From positions 248,001 to 312,000 of the forward strand of contig MSXR01000001.1 of assembly GCA_002083655.1 (NCBI GenBank): a DNA stretch of 64,000 bases, given 5' to 3'. The position numbers were made by a program, and so were the translations under genes. This document shows, in pieces, positions 1 to 9,252 of the stretch (within the stretch, counting starts at the first letter, position 1; each line of letters starts with the position of its first letter). The notes under the pieces were generated by a model. It did not search any database. It saw only the letters and a list, made by a program, of their open reading frames with translations, and had not been told where the DNA came from. Source of the stretch: Proteobacteria bacterium ST_bin14. Lineage in GTDB: Bacteria; Pseudomonadota; Alphaproteobacteria; Sphingomonadales; Sphingomonadaceae.

Positions 1-1292
1 CCGCCTTTGTCGTTGGCTCCACCACCGCCCTCGTCACGATCATCTCAACCCCGTGGCTGCGCGCCTGGATTAAGGTGAAGCTGGCCAAACATTTCTTCAC
101 CCACCGTTATGATTACCGTGCCGAATGGCTGCGCTTTACCGATACGCTGGGCAAACCGGGTGACGGCGCGGCGCCGCTGGACGAACGCATCGTCAAGGCG
201 GTCGCTGATTTGACCGATTCTCCTGCCGGTCTGTTGCTGGTGCCTGATGGTGCGGCGCTGGGGCAAGGCGCGGTGTGGAACTGGGAGCTTGCGGCTGCCC
301 CCTTGCAAAGTGGTGAGGCGGTGCTTGCGCGTTATCTCGAATCATCCGGCAGGATCATCGAACTGGATAGCGTGCGCGCCGACACCGCTGATCCAGCCGA
401 GACCAACATCGTGCCCATCTGGATGCTTGACCGCGCCGATGCCTGGGTGCTCGTGCCGCTGGTGCATTTCGGCAAACTGGCAGGCGCCATCCTGCTCGCG
501 CGCCCGCCGATTGATCGGCGGCCCGATTGGGAGGATCTTGATCTGCTGCGGATCGCCGGGCGTCAGGTGGCGAGCTATCTGGCGGAAGCGCGCGCGCATG
601 AGGCGCTGTCTGATGCGCAGCGCTTTGACGAATTCAACCGCCGCTTTGCCTTTATCATGCACGACATCAAAAACATCGTCAGCCAGCTCAGCCTGGTCGC
701 GCGTAATGCCGAACGCCATGCCGATAATCCCGATTTCCGGACCGACATGGTCGCAACGCTGCAAAATTCGGCAGCCCGGATGAATGATCTGCTCGCGCGA
801 CTGTCGCAACACCATAGCGGCCGACCCGACGCGCTTGGTCCGGTGGAGATTGTGCCGTTGATCGAACGGGTGATTGCGCTACGCCGCGCGCTGCACCCCA
901 TTGCCACCGCCGGCTTGCGTGATGCGATTGCGCTGGCTGATCCGGCGCGGGTCGAACAGGTGCTTGGCCATCTGCTCCAGAATGCCATCGATGCCAGCCC
1001 GGTTGACGATCCCATCACCGTGATGGTTGGCCGCGCCGATCATGCAATTACGATTGACGTGGTTGATCACGGTCCGGGGATGAGCCCGGCCTTTATCCGC
1101 GACAAATTGTTCAAGCCGTTCGTTTCGTCCAAATCAGGCGGGTTCGGGCTGGGCGCGTTTGAGGCGCGGCAATTGGCCGAGGCCATGGGTGGCCGGATTG
1201 AGGCGTTTAGCCGCGAGGGCGAGGGCAGCCGTTTTCGCTTTACGCTGCCTGCAGCCGTTACTGCCCAGCGACAGATTGGGCAGGCAGCATGA
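1..1292 (+). CDS. prsK: PrsK-type sensor histidine kinase (5' end outside window)
   Basis: C-terminal part of a membrane histidine kinase; the reading frame is open from base 3, so the start lies upstream. The visible part begins with the end of a hydrophobic segment, followed by a GAF-like region and then the kinase core. The phospho-acceptor box reads FIMHDIKN (about base 650), the N box LLQNAIDAS, and the G boxes HGPGMS and GGFGLGAF. It overlaps prsR by 4 nt (ATGA), the usual arrangement of the PrsK/PrsR two-component pair that in PEP-CTERM/exosortase bacteria controls exopolysaccharide and PEP-CTERM protein genes through sigma-54. The family call rests on the pair and on sequence recognition. 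The missing N-terminus should hold several more membrane helices. Confidence 0.88.
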   Translation, partial: AFVVGSTTALVTIISTPWLRAWIKVKLAKHFFTHRYDYRAEWLRFTDTLGKPGDGAAPLDERIVKAVADLTDSPAGLLLVPDGAALGQGAVWNWELAAAPLQSGEAVLARYLESSGRIIELDSVRADTADPAETNIVPIWMLDRADAWVLVPLVHFGKLAGAILLARPPIDRRPDWEDLDLLRIAGRQVASYLAEARAHEALSDAQRFDEFNRRFAFIMHDIKNIVSQLSLVARNAERHADNPDFRTDMVATLQNSAARMNDLLARLSQHHSGRPDALGPVEIVPLIERVIALRRALHPIATAGLRDAIALADPARVEQVLGHLLQNAIDASPVDDPITVMVGRADHAITIDVVDHGPGMSPAFIRDKLFKPFVSSKSGGFGLGAFEARQLAEAMGGRIEAFSREGEGSRFRFTLPAAVTAQRQIGQAA

Positions 1293-2665
1293 ACGCCCCC
1301 ACTGAATTTGCGCAAAAACACTTGCCCAAATTGCTGATCATTGAAGATGATCCGGGGCTGCAGCGGCAATTGCGCTGGGCCTATGATGGCTATGAAGTGC
1401 TGGTGGCCAGTGACCGGGCAGAGGCAATCGCGCTGCTGCGTGCAGAAGCACCCGATGTGGTGACGCTTGATCTGGGCTTGCCGCCCGATCCGGACGGCGT
1501 GACGGAGGGGTTTGCCACGCTTGATGCCATCCTGTCGCTAAAGCCCGACACCAAAGTCGTTGTCGCGTCTGGCCACGGCGCGCGCGAAAGTGCGTTGCGG
1601 GCGATTGAACACGGCGCGTGGGATTTTTATCAAAAGCCGATCGACATCGACCAACTGGGGCTGATCGTGTCGCGCGCGTTCCATGTGCACGCGCTGGAAG
1701 CGGAGAACCGGCGGCTTGCTGACGGTATTGCGGGCACAGCGGCGCTGGGCGGCATGATCACCGCTGCCCCTGAAATGCTGAAGGTCACGCGCACGATAGA
1801 GCGGGTGGCCCCGGCGGACGTATCGGTGATGCTGCTGGGCGCAAGCGGCACCGGTAAGGAATTGCTGGCGCGCGGGCTGCATGAGGCAAGCGGGCGGCGC
1901 AAGGGCGCGTTCATTGCAATCAACTGCGCGGCGATCCCCGAGACGTTGCTGGAAAGCGAATTGTTCGGCCACGAAAAGGGCGCATTCACAGGTGCTGTCA
2001 AAACCACTGAGGGCAAGATCGAACAGGCGCAAGGCGGCACGCTGTTCCTTGACGAAGTGGGCGATATTCCCTTGCCGCTGCAGGTAAAGTTACTGCGCTT
2101 CCTGCAGGAACGGGTGATTGAGCGGATTGGCGGACGCAAGCCGATTGCCGTCGACACGCGGATTGTGTGCGCTACCCATCAGGATGTCGATGCGATGATC
2201 GCCGATGGGCGGTTTCGCGATGATCTTTATTACCGGTTGGCGGAAATCGTCGTGCGTATCCCTTCGCTCGCTGAACGGACCGGCGATGCCGGGCTGCTCG
2301 CGCGCCATTTCCTGAAGAAATACGCCAAGGCGATGAACAGTTCGGTGACCAGCCTGGCGCCCGATGCGCGCGCCGCCATCGATGCCTGGGGTTGGCCGGG
2401 CAATGTCCGCGAGCTGGAAAACCGCATGAAGCGGGCGGTGATCATGGCAGAGGGCAAGGCGATTACCGCCGCGGATCTCGATCTGGCCGGTGATGCCCCT
2501 GCTGAGCCGCTGAACTTGAAGGCGGTGCGCGAAACCGCTGATCGGGCCGCGATTCGCCACGCGCTGGCGCGGGCGGAGGGTAACATCTCGAACACCGCCA
2601 AGCTGCTCGGGGTCAGCCGCCCGACATTATATGATTTGCTCAAATCCTATGATTTGCATGTTTAA
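1289..2665 (+). CDS. prsR: PrsR-type sigma-54-dependent response regulator
   Basis: NtrC-like regulator of 458 aa. The order is a receiver domain (IIEDDPGLQRQL near the N-terminus, phospho-acceptor in VTLDLGLPP), a sigma-54 AAA+ ATPase domain (Walker A GASGTGKE, sigma-54 contact loop GAFTGA, Walker B TLFLDEVGD, arginine-finger region RFRDDLYYRL), and a C-terminal Fis-type helix-turn-helix (NTAKLLGVSRPTLYDLL). The start overlaps the prsK stop by 4 nt. It is presumably phosphorylated by PrsK and activates sigma-54 promoters of PEP-CTERM and exopolysaccharide genes; that role is inferred from the family, because no such target promoter was identified in the window. Confidence 0.92.
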   Translation: MNAPTEFAQKHLPKLLIIEDDPGLQRQLRWAYDGYEVLVASDRAEAIALLRAEAPDVVTLDLGLPPDPDGVTEGFATLDAILSLKPDTKVVVASGHGARESALRAIEHGAWDFYQKPIDIDQLGLIVSRAFHVHALEAENRRLADGIAGTAALGGMITAAPEMLKVTRTIERVAPADVSVMLLGASGTGKELLARGLHEASGRRKGAFIAINCAAIPETLLESELFGHEKGAFTGAVKTTEGKIEQAQGGTLFLDEVGDIPLPLQVKLLRFLQERVIERIGGRKPIAVDTRIVCATHQDVDAMIADGRFRDDLYYRLAEIVVRIPSLAERTGDAGLLARHFLKKYAKAMNSSVTSLAPDARAAIDAWGWPGNVRELENRMKRAVIMAEGKAITAADLDLAGDAPAEPLNLKAVRETADRAAIRHALARAEGNISNTAKLLGVSRPTLYDLLKSYDLHV

Positions 2666-4814
2666 TAGTCGCCAGGGTCTAGGCGCCAAGCCCCTCCCCT
2701 TCAGGGGAGGGGTTGGGGTGGGGGCTATCAACGTGCGCAGCGTATATGGACAGCCCCCACCCCCTACCCCTCCCCTGAAGGGGAGGGGCTTAAGTGCGGT
2801 GGCCGTTGCCGCAGTTGCATCGCTGCTCGGGTTCGTCACGTTTACTGCCCCAGCGCGCGCCGACAGTGCAACAGCGCGGCAGGAATTGGCGATCAGTCTG
2901 GGCCTGTTCAAACAGGGGCAGGCAACCTCCGCACGCAGCCATGCGCTAAAGGCCGTTACTGCTGATCCGGGCTGGGGGCTGGCGCATGCCGTGCTCGCGC
3001 GCACCTATCTGGCGCTGGGAGAGGGCGTGGCAGCGGAGGGCGAGCTTGGCCGTGCGCGTGATGCCGGTTTCGATATATCGCGCGCGCATCAGCTTTATGC
3101 CCATGCCTGGCTGCTGCAGGGCGATGCCAAACGCGCGCTGGCTGAAGTCGACAAGGCGCAACCCCGCTACCGCCTTTATGCGTTGCGGGTCGGGGCGCGG
3201 GCGCTGGCGGCGCAGGGCAAGCTGCCGGAAGCGCAGCGGCTGCTCGCCAAGATACTGGAATCCACCGACGGTGCCGATGGTTTGGCCTGGACCGATCTGG
3301 GCCGGGTACGCCAGCAATCGAGCGACATCGCCGGTGCCATCGCCGCTGCGGACCGTGCGCTGTCGATTGATCGGGGCAATGTCGATGCGCTGGTGCTGCG
3401 CGGCGAGTTGGTGCGCGGGCAATATGGGCTGATCGCCGCCCTGCCCTGGTTTGAAACCGCACTGAAGGTTGATCCCTGGCGGCACGATGCCCTGATTCAA
3501 TATGCCGCGACGCTGGGCGATGCCGGGCGTTATTCGGCGATGTTGCGCGCAACACGGCGGGCATTGGCGGCACGACCGGGCAGCCCGCAAGCGCTGTATC
3601 TGCAGGCGGTGCTCGCCGCACGCGCGGAGAATGACGATCTGGCCCGCAGCCTGCTTCAGCGCACCAATGGCGCGCTGGTGGGGCAGCCGGGGCCGTTGCT
3701 GCTGGGCGGCATGCTTGATTACCGGGCGGGTGCCTATCAGCAGGCGATTGACCAGTGGCGGGGTTTGCTGAGCCTGCAGCCGATGAACCTGGTGGCACGG
3801 CGGTTGCTGGGCGCAGCACTTTTCAAATCGGGCGATCCGCGCGGCGCGCTGGCGGTGTTGCGCGCGATTGCGGTGCGCGGTGATGCCGACAGTTATGTGC
3901 TGGGGCTGGCAGGTCAGGCGTTTGAAGCCACCAATGAACGCGATTGGGCGGCCCGGTTGCTTGATCGCGCCGCCATTCCGTTGCGTGAGGTGGCGACACC
4001 CTTTGGCAGCGATATTCCGTTGGAAGCGGCAGCGGGTGCGCTTGATCAACGCCCTGACGATCCGGTTCTGGCGGTGAATTATGTGCGCGGGCTGATCGAT
4101 ACCGGGCGGCTTGGTGCGGCACTTGGCGAAGCGCAGCAGCTTGTTCGGCAGGCACCGGGGGCACCCCAGGCGCATCTGCTGGTGGGCGATACGCTGATGC
4201 AAATGCAGCGCTACCGCGATGCCGCCGCCGCTTATGGCCGTGCCGCCAATCTGCGCTTTGATGAAGGCACAATGCTGCGCACGGTCGATGCCTATGATCG
4301 CGCTGGGGATCAGCGGCGCGCGGCAATCGTGCTGGCGCTGTTCCAGGCACAAAACCCGACCAATGTCGCGGCGCTGCGGTTGGCGGCGCATTGGCAGATC
4401 GCAGCGGGTGAATGGGATGCAGCGATTGATGGGCTGGAGGGGCTTCGCGCCCGGCTCGGTAATCGCGATGCGACGCTGCTGGCGGAACTGGCCTATGCCT
4501 ATGCCGGCAATGATGAACTGGATGCGGCGCGATTATATGGTGCTGCGGCTTACCGGCTTGCGCCGCTCAACCCGGCGGCCACCGATGCATTTGGCTGGGC
4601 GCTGTACCAGGCAGGCGAGAGCAAGGCTGCGCTGGAGCTGATGCGCAAAGCCGTATCGATTGCGCCCGGCCATAGCGGCCTGCGCTGGCACATTGCGCAA
4701 GTTGAAGCCGATCTTGGCCACAAAGACGCCGCTCGCGCCGATATTGCGCTGGTGCTCGCTGATCCGCGCTTCCCGGATCGCGCGACCGCAAAAGCGTTGC
4801 TGGCGAGCTTTTAA
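2658..4814 (+). CDS. Tetratricopeptide-repeat protein, probably exported; start region carries a palindromic repeat
   Basis: Alanine/leucine-rich protein built of TPR-like helical pairs over most of its roughly 700 residues. An uncleaved signal-like stretch (AVAVAAVASLLGFVTF, then ARADS) suggests export. It follows prsR directly: ATG 2658 overlaps the prsR stop by 8 nt, so it probably belongs to the same operon, where TPR proteins are common in PEP-CTERM loci. The N-terminus is odd, because a roughly 104-nt inverted repeat (2688-2791) is read in frame between the start codon and the signal-like segment. Alternative starts are ATG 2631 or 2649 further upstream, or GTG 2799, for which the GGGGAGGGG arm of the repeat would serve as ribosome binding site. 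The gene is certain, the start is not. Confidence 0.82.
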   Translation: MFNSRQGLGAKPLPFRGGVGVGAINVRSVYGQPPPPTPPLKGRGLSAVAVAAVASLLGFVTFTAPARADSATARQELAISLGLFKQGQATSARSHALKAVTADPGWGLAHAVLARTYLALGEGVAAEGELGRARDAGFDISRAHQLYAHAWLLQGDAKRALAEVDKAQPRYRLYALRVGARALAAQGKLPEAQRLLAKILESTDGADGLAWTDLGRVRQQSSDIAGAIAAADRALSIDRGNVDALVLRGELVRGQYGLIAALPWFETALKVDPWRHDALIQYAATLGDAGRYSAMLRATRRALAARPGSPQALYLQAVLAARAENDDLARSLLQRTNGALVGQPGPLLLGGMLDYRAGAYQQAIDQWRGLLSLQPMNLVARRLLGAALFKSGDPRGALAVLRAIAVRGDADSYVLGLAGQAFEATNERDWAARLLDRAAIPLREVATPFGSDIPLEAAAGALDQRPDDPVLAVNYVRGLIDTGRLGAALGEAQQLVRQAPGAPQAHLLVGDTLMQMQRYRDAAAAYGRAANLRFDEGTMLRTVDAYDRAGDQRRAAIVLALFQAQNPTNVAALRLAAHWQIAAGEWDAAIDGLEGLRARLGNRDATLLAELAYAYAGNDELDAARLYGAAAYRLAPLNPAATDAFGWALYQAGESKAALELMRKAVSIAPGHSGLRWHIAQVEADLGHKDAARADIALVLADPRFPDRATAKALLASF
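2688..2791. repeat. Palindromic repeat, copy 1 (inside the TPR gene start)
   Basis: Two inverted arms of about 38 nt, GC-rich and containing CCCCTCCCCTTCAGGGGAGG (itself a small palindrome), enclose a loop of about 25 nt. The arms differ by a few bases. A second copy with the same arms but a different loop lies at 36582-36690. It looks like a non-autonomous mobile or REP-like element. Here it lies in frame within the TPR coding region. Confidence 0.85.
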
Positions 4815-4883
4815 CGGCGTTGGCCTTCGCCGGGGAAACACGCTGATGCTTAACGGGTTAGGGTAATGCACGCCGCAAGCGTG

Positions 4884-6674
4884 TCACCGCAGCGCCTCAA
4901 CTTGTTCGGCAAGCTCCAGCCAGCGCATTTCAGCGGCCTCTTTCTCTGCTCGCTCGCGTTCAATCGCTTTGGTCAGCGCCTCGAACCGCGCAAAATCGCG
5001 CGTATACAGCGCAGGATCGGCGAGCAGTGTTTCGTTGCGCGCGATTGCCTTGTCCATTTCCTCGATCCGCTTGGGCAGCAGATCATAATCACGCTGGTCC
5101 TTATAGGTCAGCTTGGCGCGCGGCGCAGGCGGGGGTGCTGACGTCGCCGTGGGGCTCGCCTTGGCGGTTGCCGGGCGCTTTTCCTGCAATCGCTGCGTGC
5201 GCTGGCGTTCCCAATCTTCATAACCGCCCGCCACCACATCAACATGGCCGCTGCCGTCCAGCCCCAGCGTGACCGTTACCGTCCGGTCCAGAAAATCACG
5301 GTCATGGCTGACGATCAGCACCGTGCCCTGATAATCGCCAATCACTTCCTGCAGCAGATCAAGCGTTTCCAGATCAAGGTCGTTGGTCGGCTCGTCGAGC
5401 ACCAGCAGGTTGGATGGCCGCGCAAATTCGCGCGCCAGCAACAGCCGGGATCGCTCCCCGCCTGATAGCGTCGCGATTCGCGCCTCGGTCATGTTCGGAT
5501 CGAACAGGAATTCCTTCAGGTAACCCGCAATGTGCTTTTTGACGCCCTGCACTTCGATCCACTCGCCGCCATCGCACAGCACATCGCGCACTGTTTTTTC
5601 AGGCGACATCAGGCTGCGCTGCTGATCGATGATCACCCCGTCCAGCGTTTTGGCCAGGCGGATATGGCCGATATCGGGGGCAAGCTCTCCGGTCAGCAGC
5701 TTGAGAAGCGTCGTTTTGCCCGCACCATTTTTGCCGACAATGCCAATGCGGTCGCCGCGCGTTACCCGCAGCGTCAGATTGTCGATGATCGTGCGGTCGC
5801 CGAATTTCTTGGTCACGCCCTTGGCATCAATTACCGTCTTGGTGCGCACATCGTCATTGCCGATGGTCAGATTGGCGGCCCCCTGCGGCCCCAACATCGC
5901 CGCCCGCGTGGCGCGCATTTCCTTCAGCTTGGCCAGCCGCCCCTGGTTGCGCCGCCGCCGCCCGGTCACCCCGCGCAGCAGCCAGTGCTCCTCCAGCTTC
6001 AGCTTGGCGTCGAGCCGTTCGGCATTGCGCGCTTCTTCGGCATAAACCGTCTCGGTCCATGCTTCGAACCCGCCAAAACCCACTTCGGCACGGCGGATTG
6101 CGCCCCGATCAAGCCATAATGTCTGCCGGGTCAGCCGCGTCAAAAAGGTGCGATCATGGCTGATGACGATAAACGCCCCGCGAAACCGCGCGAGCCAGTT
6201 TTCGAGCCATTCGATCGCGGCGATGTCGAGATGATTGGTCGGTTCGTCAAGCAACAGTACATCCGGGTCCTGCGCCAGCGCGCGGACAATCGCGGCGCGG
6301 CGGCGCTCCCCGCCGGACGCGCTGGCAGCTTCGCGGCTCAGATCAATGCCCAATTGATCGGCAATTGCCTCTGCCTCATGCTTTTCGGGCGCGTCATCGC
6401 CCGCCATCACGAAATCTTCCAGCGTGGCAAAGCCGCTTACCTGCGGGTCTTGCTCCAGCAAAATCACCCGCGTGCCCGGCACAATCGTGCGGCGCCCCTC
6501 ATCTGCATCAATGCGCCCGGCAATCAGCTTCAGCAGCGTCGTCTTGCCCGCGCCATTGCGCCCGATCAGCGCCAGCCGGTCGCGCGTGCCGACATGAATG
6601 TCCAGTTCGCGGAACAACCAGCCCGATCCCTGAACAAGCCCGAGATTTTCATATGCAAGAATTGGTGCAGCCAT
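4884..6674 (-). CDS. uup: ABC-F family ATPase, Uup-like
   Basis: Soluble protein of 596 aa with two ABC domains in tandem and no membrane segment, so a ribosome-associated ABC-F factor rather than a transporter. Both domains have Walker A motifs (GRNGAGKTT near residue 38; GKNGAGKTT in the second half) and LLLDEPTNHLD / LVLDEPTNDLD Walker B regions. The first signature is degenerate (SASGGERRR), the second canonical (LSGGERSR). A charged coiled-coil C-terminal extension (LTYKDQRDYDLLPKRIEEMD) is the Uup hallmark; Uup acts at the ribosome and is linked to suppression of precise transposon excision. ATG 6674 is chosen because the upstream extension has no family similarity. It lies 11 nt after the peptidase stop, so the two are probably cotranscribed. 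Confidence 0.9.
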   Translation of the reverse strand: MAAPILAYENLGLVQGSGWLFRELDIHVGTRDRLALIGRNGAGKTTLLKLIAGRIDADEGRRTIVPGTRVILLEQDPQVSGFATLEDFVMAGDDAPEKHEAEAIADQLGIDLSREAASASGGERRRAAIVRALAQDPDVLLLDEPTNHLDIAAIEWLENWLARFRGAFIVISHDRTFLTRLTRQTLWLDRGAIRRAEVGFGGFEAWTETVYAEEARNAERLDAKLKLEEHWLLRGVTGRRRRNQGRLAKLKEMRATRAAMLGPQGAANLTIGNDDVRTKTVIDAKGVTKKFGDRTIIDNLTLRVTRGDRIGIVGKNGAGKTTLLKLLTGELAPDIGHIRLAKTLDGVIIDQQRSLMSPEKTVRDVLCDGGEWIEVQGVKKHIAGYLKEFLFDPNMTEARIATLSGGERSRLLLAREFARPSNLLVLDEPTNDLDLETLDLLQEVIGDYQGTVLIVSHDRDFLDRTVTVTLGLDGSGHVDVVAGGYEDWERQRTQRLQEKRPATAKASPTATSAPPPAPRAKLTYKDQRDYDLLPKRIEEMDKAIARNETLLADPALYTRDFARFEALTKAIERERAEKEAAEMRWLELAEQVEALR

Positions 6675-6685
6675 AACCGTCGCGG

Positions 6686-8128
6686 TTAGGGTGCTTGCCC
6701 CGCTGCGGCAAGTCGCGCCTTGCACGCAGTGTCGTTCCCCGCGACCGGGATGATCTGCGGCACACCGTCCAGCATGGCAATTTGGCCGCACCCGCCCATC
6801 AACGCCGGGGGCAAAACCGGTGGACCGCCGATAGGTATCATCGCTTGTGCGCGTGCCAGCGCGCCCGGCAGCACGGTTTCCAGCTTTGCAGAAAACCATT
6901 CCGGCTCCCGCAAGCCGGGGGGCGGGGCGGACTGGGCCATGGATCGGATGATGGTCGCGAGCGGCGGCTTGCCTGCATCGCGCAGTGCCGAATCGATGAC
7001 GAGCGCAATCAGGAAACCACGATCATAGGAAAATTGCATCGCCGCATTATCCGTCCAGAATTGTTCATCAAGCTGGGCGGCAGTCAGTTTCAGCGCGCTC
7101 GAACGACTATGCTGCTTCAGCAGCGCATTGGCGTTGGCGGTCCATTCCGCCACCCCCCACAGACCTGATTCGACCAGCGCTTGGGCGGCAAACCAATCAT
7201 TAAACCCTTCGGTGAACCAATAATCGCGCGCGCCATCTTCAAACGGGCCAAATTGCCCGCCAAACCAGCGATGACCATATTCATGTGCCAATAGCCGCGT
7301 GAATGCACTGATCGGGACGTTGCTGGTCGCGGCGAGGGCAAAGCCGCCGGTTCGGCCAGTGCCGCCATAGCTGCGTGCCTTGCCTGTCGGGTTGGTCAGC
7401 GGGGCCAATTGGATGAAATAGGGGCGTGCCGAATTGCCCATCAGCGCATTTTCGGTCGCGATGATCCGCGCCCCTCGGTCCGCTAAATCAGCATCGGCAA
7501 AGCCCCACGTTCCGCGAAACGCAAATCGAACGGTCTGGCCGCCAACATTGCGCTCAATCAGCCGCAGATCGGTGCCGCCGAATAAGGCACTGCTCGCCAC
7601 CTGATTGGCGGTAAGGGCGGGGGGTGGCGTATCGAGGCCGCTTATTGCCTGCCAGCCACGCGGCACCTGACCCCAACGGAAGCGCGCCGCCCGATTCTCG
7701 CCGCCGGTGGGCACCATGAACACCCCTTCACCGTGGAGATAGAACCAGCCGGGTTCAATCACCGGGATCGCCTTTTCAAAATCGGGGCCGGGCGGCTTGG
7801 GGTCGGGGTCGGTGACGCGATAGCGAATCGTCAACCGCGCGGCTGGCCGGTGGCGGATGCGCAACAGCTCGGGTTTTTCGCTGCGCACAGGCGCTCCACC
7901 GCGGACGCGCACATCGGACACGTTGCGCCACAGCTGGTCGCGCCCGGCCCATTCATTGGGAAGGTCCAGCTCGGTGGTGCCATCGCGGTCGCCGCGCATA
8001 TTGACGGTGATGATCACGGTGGGGGCGCTTGTCGCGCGCGGCGCAACGATGTCGACGCTATAATCGACCGGTTGAGCCCATGCAGGGGTGCAAGCAAGCA
8101 ACAATGCGGTGGCTAATAAACATCGCAT
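6686..8128 (-). CDS. Secreted zinc metallopeptidase, gluzincin type (M1/M61-like)
   Basis: About 480 aa with a signal peptide (MRCLLATALLLACTPAWA, cleavage before QPVDY). The centre holds the zinc site HEYGH followed some 20 residues later by WFTEGFNDWFA, whose glutamate would be the third zinc ligand (HExxH plus distal E, gluzincin clan). The N-terminal half looks like a beta-rich domain. The start at 8128 is preferred over ATG 8167 because it begins directly with the signal peptide. It probably acts in the periplasm; the substrate is unknown. It is transcribed divergently from the PepSY gene and precedes uup by 11 nt. Confidence 0.75.
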   Translation of the reverse strand: MRCLLATALLLACTPAWAQPVDYSVDIVAPRATSAPTVIITVNMRGDRDGTTELDLPNEWAGRDQLWRNVSDVRVRGGAPVRSEKPELLRIRHRPAARLTIRYRVTDPDPKPPGPDFEKAIPVIEPGWFYLHGEGVFMVPTGGENRAARFRWGQVPRGWQAISGLDTPPPALTANQVASSALFGGTDLRLIERNVGGQTVRFAFRGTWGFADADLADRGARIIATENALMGNSARPYFIQLAPLTNPTGKARSYGGTGRTGGFALAATSNVPISAFTRLLAHEYGHRWFGGQFGPFEDGARDYWFTEGFNDWFAAQALVESGLWGVAEWTANANALLKQHSRSSALKLTAAQLDEQFWTDNAAMQFSYDRGFLIALVIDSALRDAGKPPLATIIRSMAQSAPPPGLREPEWFSAKLETVLPGALARAQAMIPIGGPPVLPPALMGGCGQIAMLDGVPQIIPVAGNDTACKARLAAAGQAP

Positions 8129-8204
8129 AGGGATTTGACATGACCCTTGGCTGACAGCACCGTTCATTGGCTATTCAATGGGCGGTGGCTATGCAAGCGG
8201 TGTT

Positions 8205-8501
8205 ATGAGAATCCAGACCGTCCTTTTCATTGCTGCCAGTCTTGTCGCCTGCACCCCGGTTGAGGCGCAGCGGCGGGGCGAGCAGGTTGATGTGCTGGTG
8301 CAGATGCGCAGCGGCCGGCTGTTGCCGTTGCGCGACATTGAACGCCGGGTGCTGCCAACCATGGGCGGCGCGCAATATATTGGCTTTGATTTCGATTCCG
8401 GCACGGGCATTTACACCTTGAAGTTCCTGCGCAATGGCGATGTGATCTGGGTCGATGTCGATGGCCGTTCGGGGCAGATTATCGGCCGGACCGGCAATTG
8501 A
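8205..8501 (+). CDS. PepSY-like secreted small protein
   Basis: Protein of 98 aa with an N-terminal signal peptide (MRIQTVLFIAASLVACTPVEAQ) and a single PepSY-like fold (LPLRDIERRVLP near residue 39, then DVDGRSGQIIGR at the end). A lipobox-like LVACT cannot be excluded. It lies 38 nt upstream of an OmpR-type regulator and its kinase. PepSY proteins often accompany PhoP/PhoQ-like systems, which supports a role as a periplasmic partner or modulator; this is inference. Start ATG 8205 is chosen because the signal peptide begins there, rather than the upstream in-frame ATG 8178. Confidence 0.8.
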   Translation: MRIQTVLFIAASLVACTPVEAQRRGEQVDVLVQMRSGRLLPLRDIERRVLPTMGGAQYIGFDFDSGTGIYTLKFLRNGDVIWVDVDGRSGQIIGRTGN

Positions 8502-8539
8502 CCCGCGTTGCAAGCGGCACCGACCAAGGGGAAGAAATA

Positions 8540-9205
8540 ATGCGCGTGTTGATCGTCGAGGATGAGCCCAGCCTGGGCCAGCAGTTGAAGAACACGCTGG
8601 AAGGCGCCGGTTACGCAATCGATCTGGCAACAGATGGTGAGGAAGGGCTCTTCCTGGGGCAGACCGAAAGCTATGATGCCGTCGTACTCGACCTTGGCTT
8701 GCCAGAGATTGACGGGCTGACGGTGCTTGATCGCTGGCGCAAGGATGGCAAGGTGATGCCGGTGCTGGTGCTCACCGCGCGCGACAGTTGGTCAGACAAG
8801 GTCGCCGGGCTTGATGCCGGGGCCGATGATTATGTCGCCAAGCCGTTCCAGTCCGAAGAACTGATCGCGCGGCTACGCGCGCTGATCCGCCGTGCGTCGG
8901 GTAATGCATCGTCGGAGCTGATCGCAGGCGACATCCGGCTCGATACGCGCTCGGGCAAGGTGACCAAGGCGGGTGACCCGGTAAAGATGACCGCGCAGGA
9001 ATATAAGCTGCTCAGCTATCTGATCCACCACAAGGGCAAGGTCGTCAGCCGTACCGAGCTGATCGAGCATATCTATGATCAGGATTTTGACCGCGATTCG
9101 AACGCCATCGAAGTGTTCGTCACGCGCATCCGCAAGAAACTGGGCCAGGATGTGATCACCACGATCCGCGGCCTGGGCTATAGCCTTGAAGATCCCGATG
9201 CCTGA
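8540..9205 (+). CDS. OmpR/PhoP-family response regulator
   Basis: Response regulator of 221 aa. The receiver domain has the acidic pocket (VEDEP near residue 7), phospho-acceptor DLGLPEIDGL around residue 51-60 and the conserved lysine in VAKPFQ. The C-terminal winged helix includes LTAQEYKLLSYLI-type residues and VFVTRIRKKLG followed by TIRGLGY. The AAGGGGAAG site just upstream sets the ATG at 8540 as start. Its partner kinase follows after 47 nt. The signal is unknown; Mg2+ or envelope stress sensing is a guess from PhoP/PhoQ resemblance. Confidence 0.93.
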   Translation: MRVLIVEDEPSLGQQLKNTLEGAGYAIDLATDGEEGLFLGQTESYDAVVLDLGLPEIDGLTVLDRWRKDGKVMPVLVLTARDSWSDKVAGLDAGADDYVAKPFQSEELIARLRALIRRASGNASSELIAGDIRLDTRSGKVTKAGDPVKMTAQEYKLLSYLIHHKGKVVSRTELIEHIYDQDFDRDSNAIEVFVTRIRKKLGQDVITTIRGLGYSLEDPDA

Positions 9206-9252
9206 TCGCCGCCCGGCCTGGTCGGTTCGGTCGGTGTTGTCGGTCAGCTAAT

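Noticed and set aside
2946..4391. 481-aa open frame opposite the TPR gene
   Set aside because: Its composition is that of a GC-rich shadow frame (Arg/Gln/His-rich, no domain), and the TPR repeats on the plus strand explain the region.
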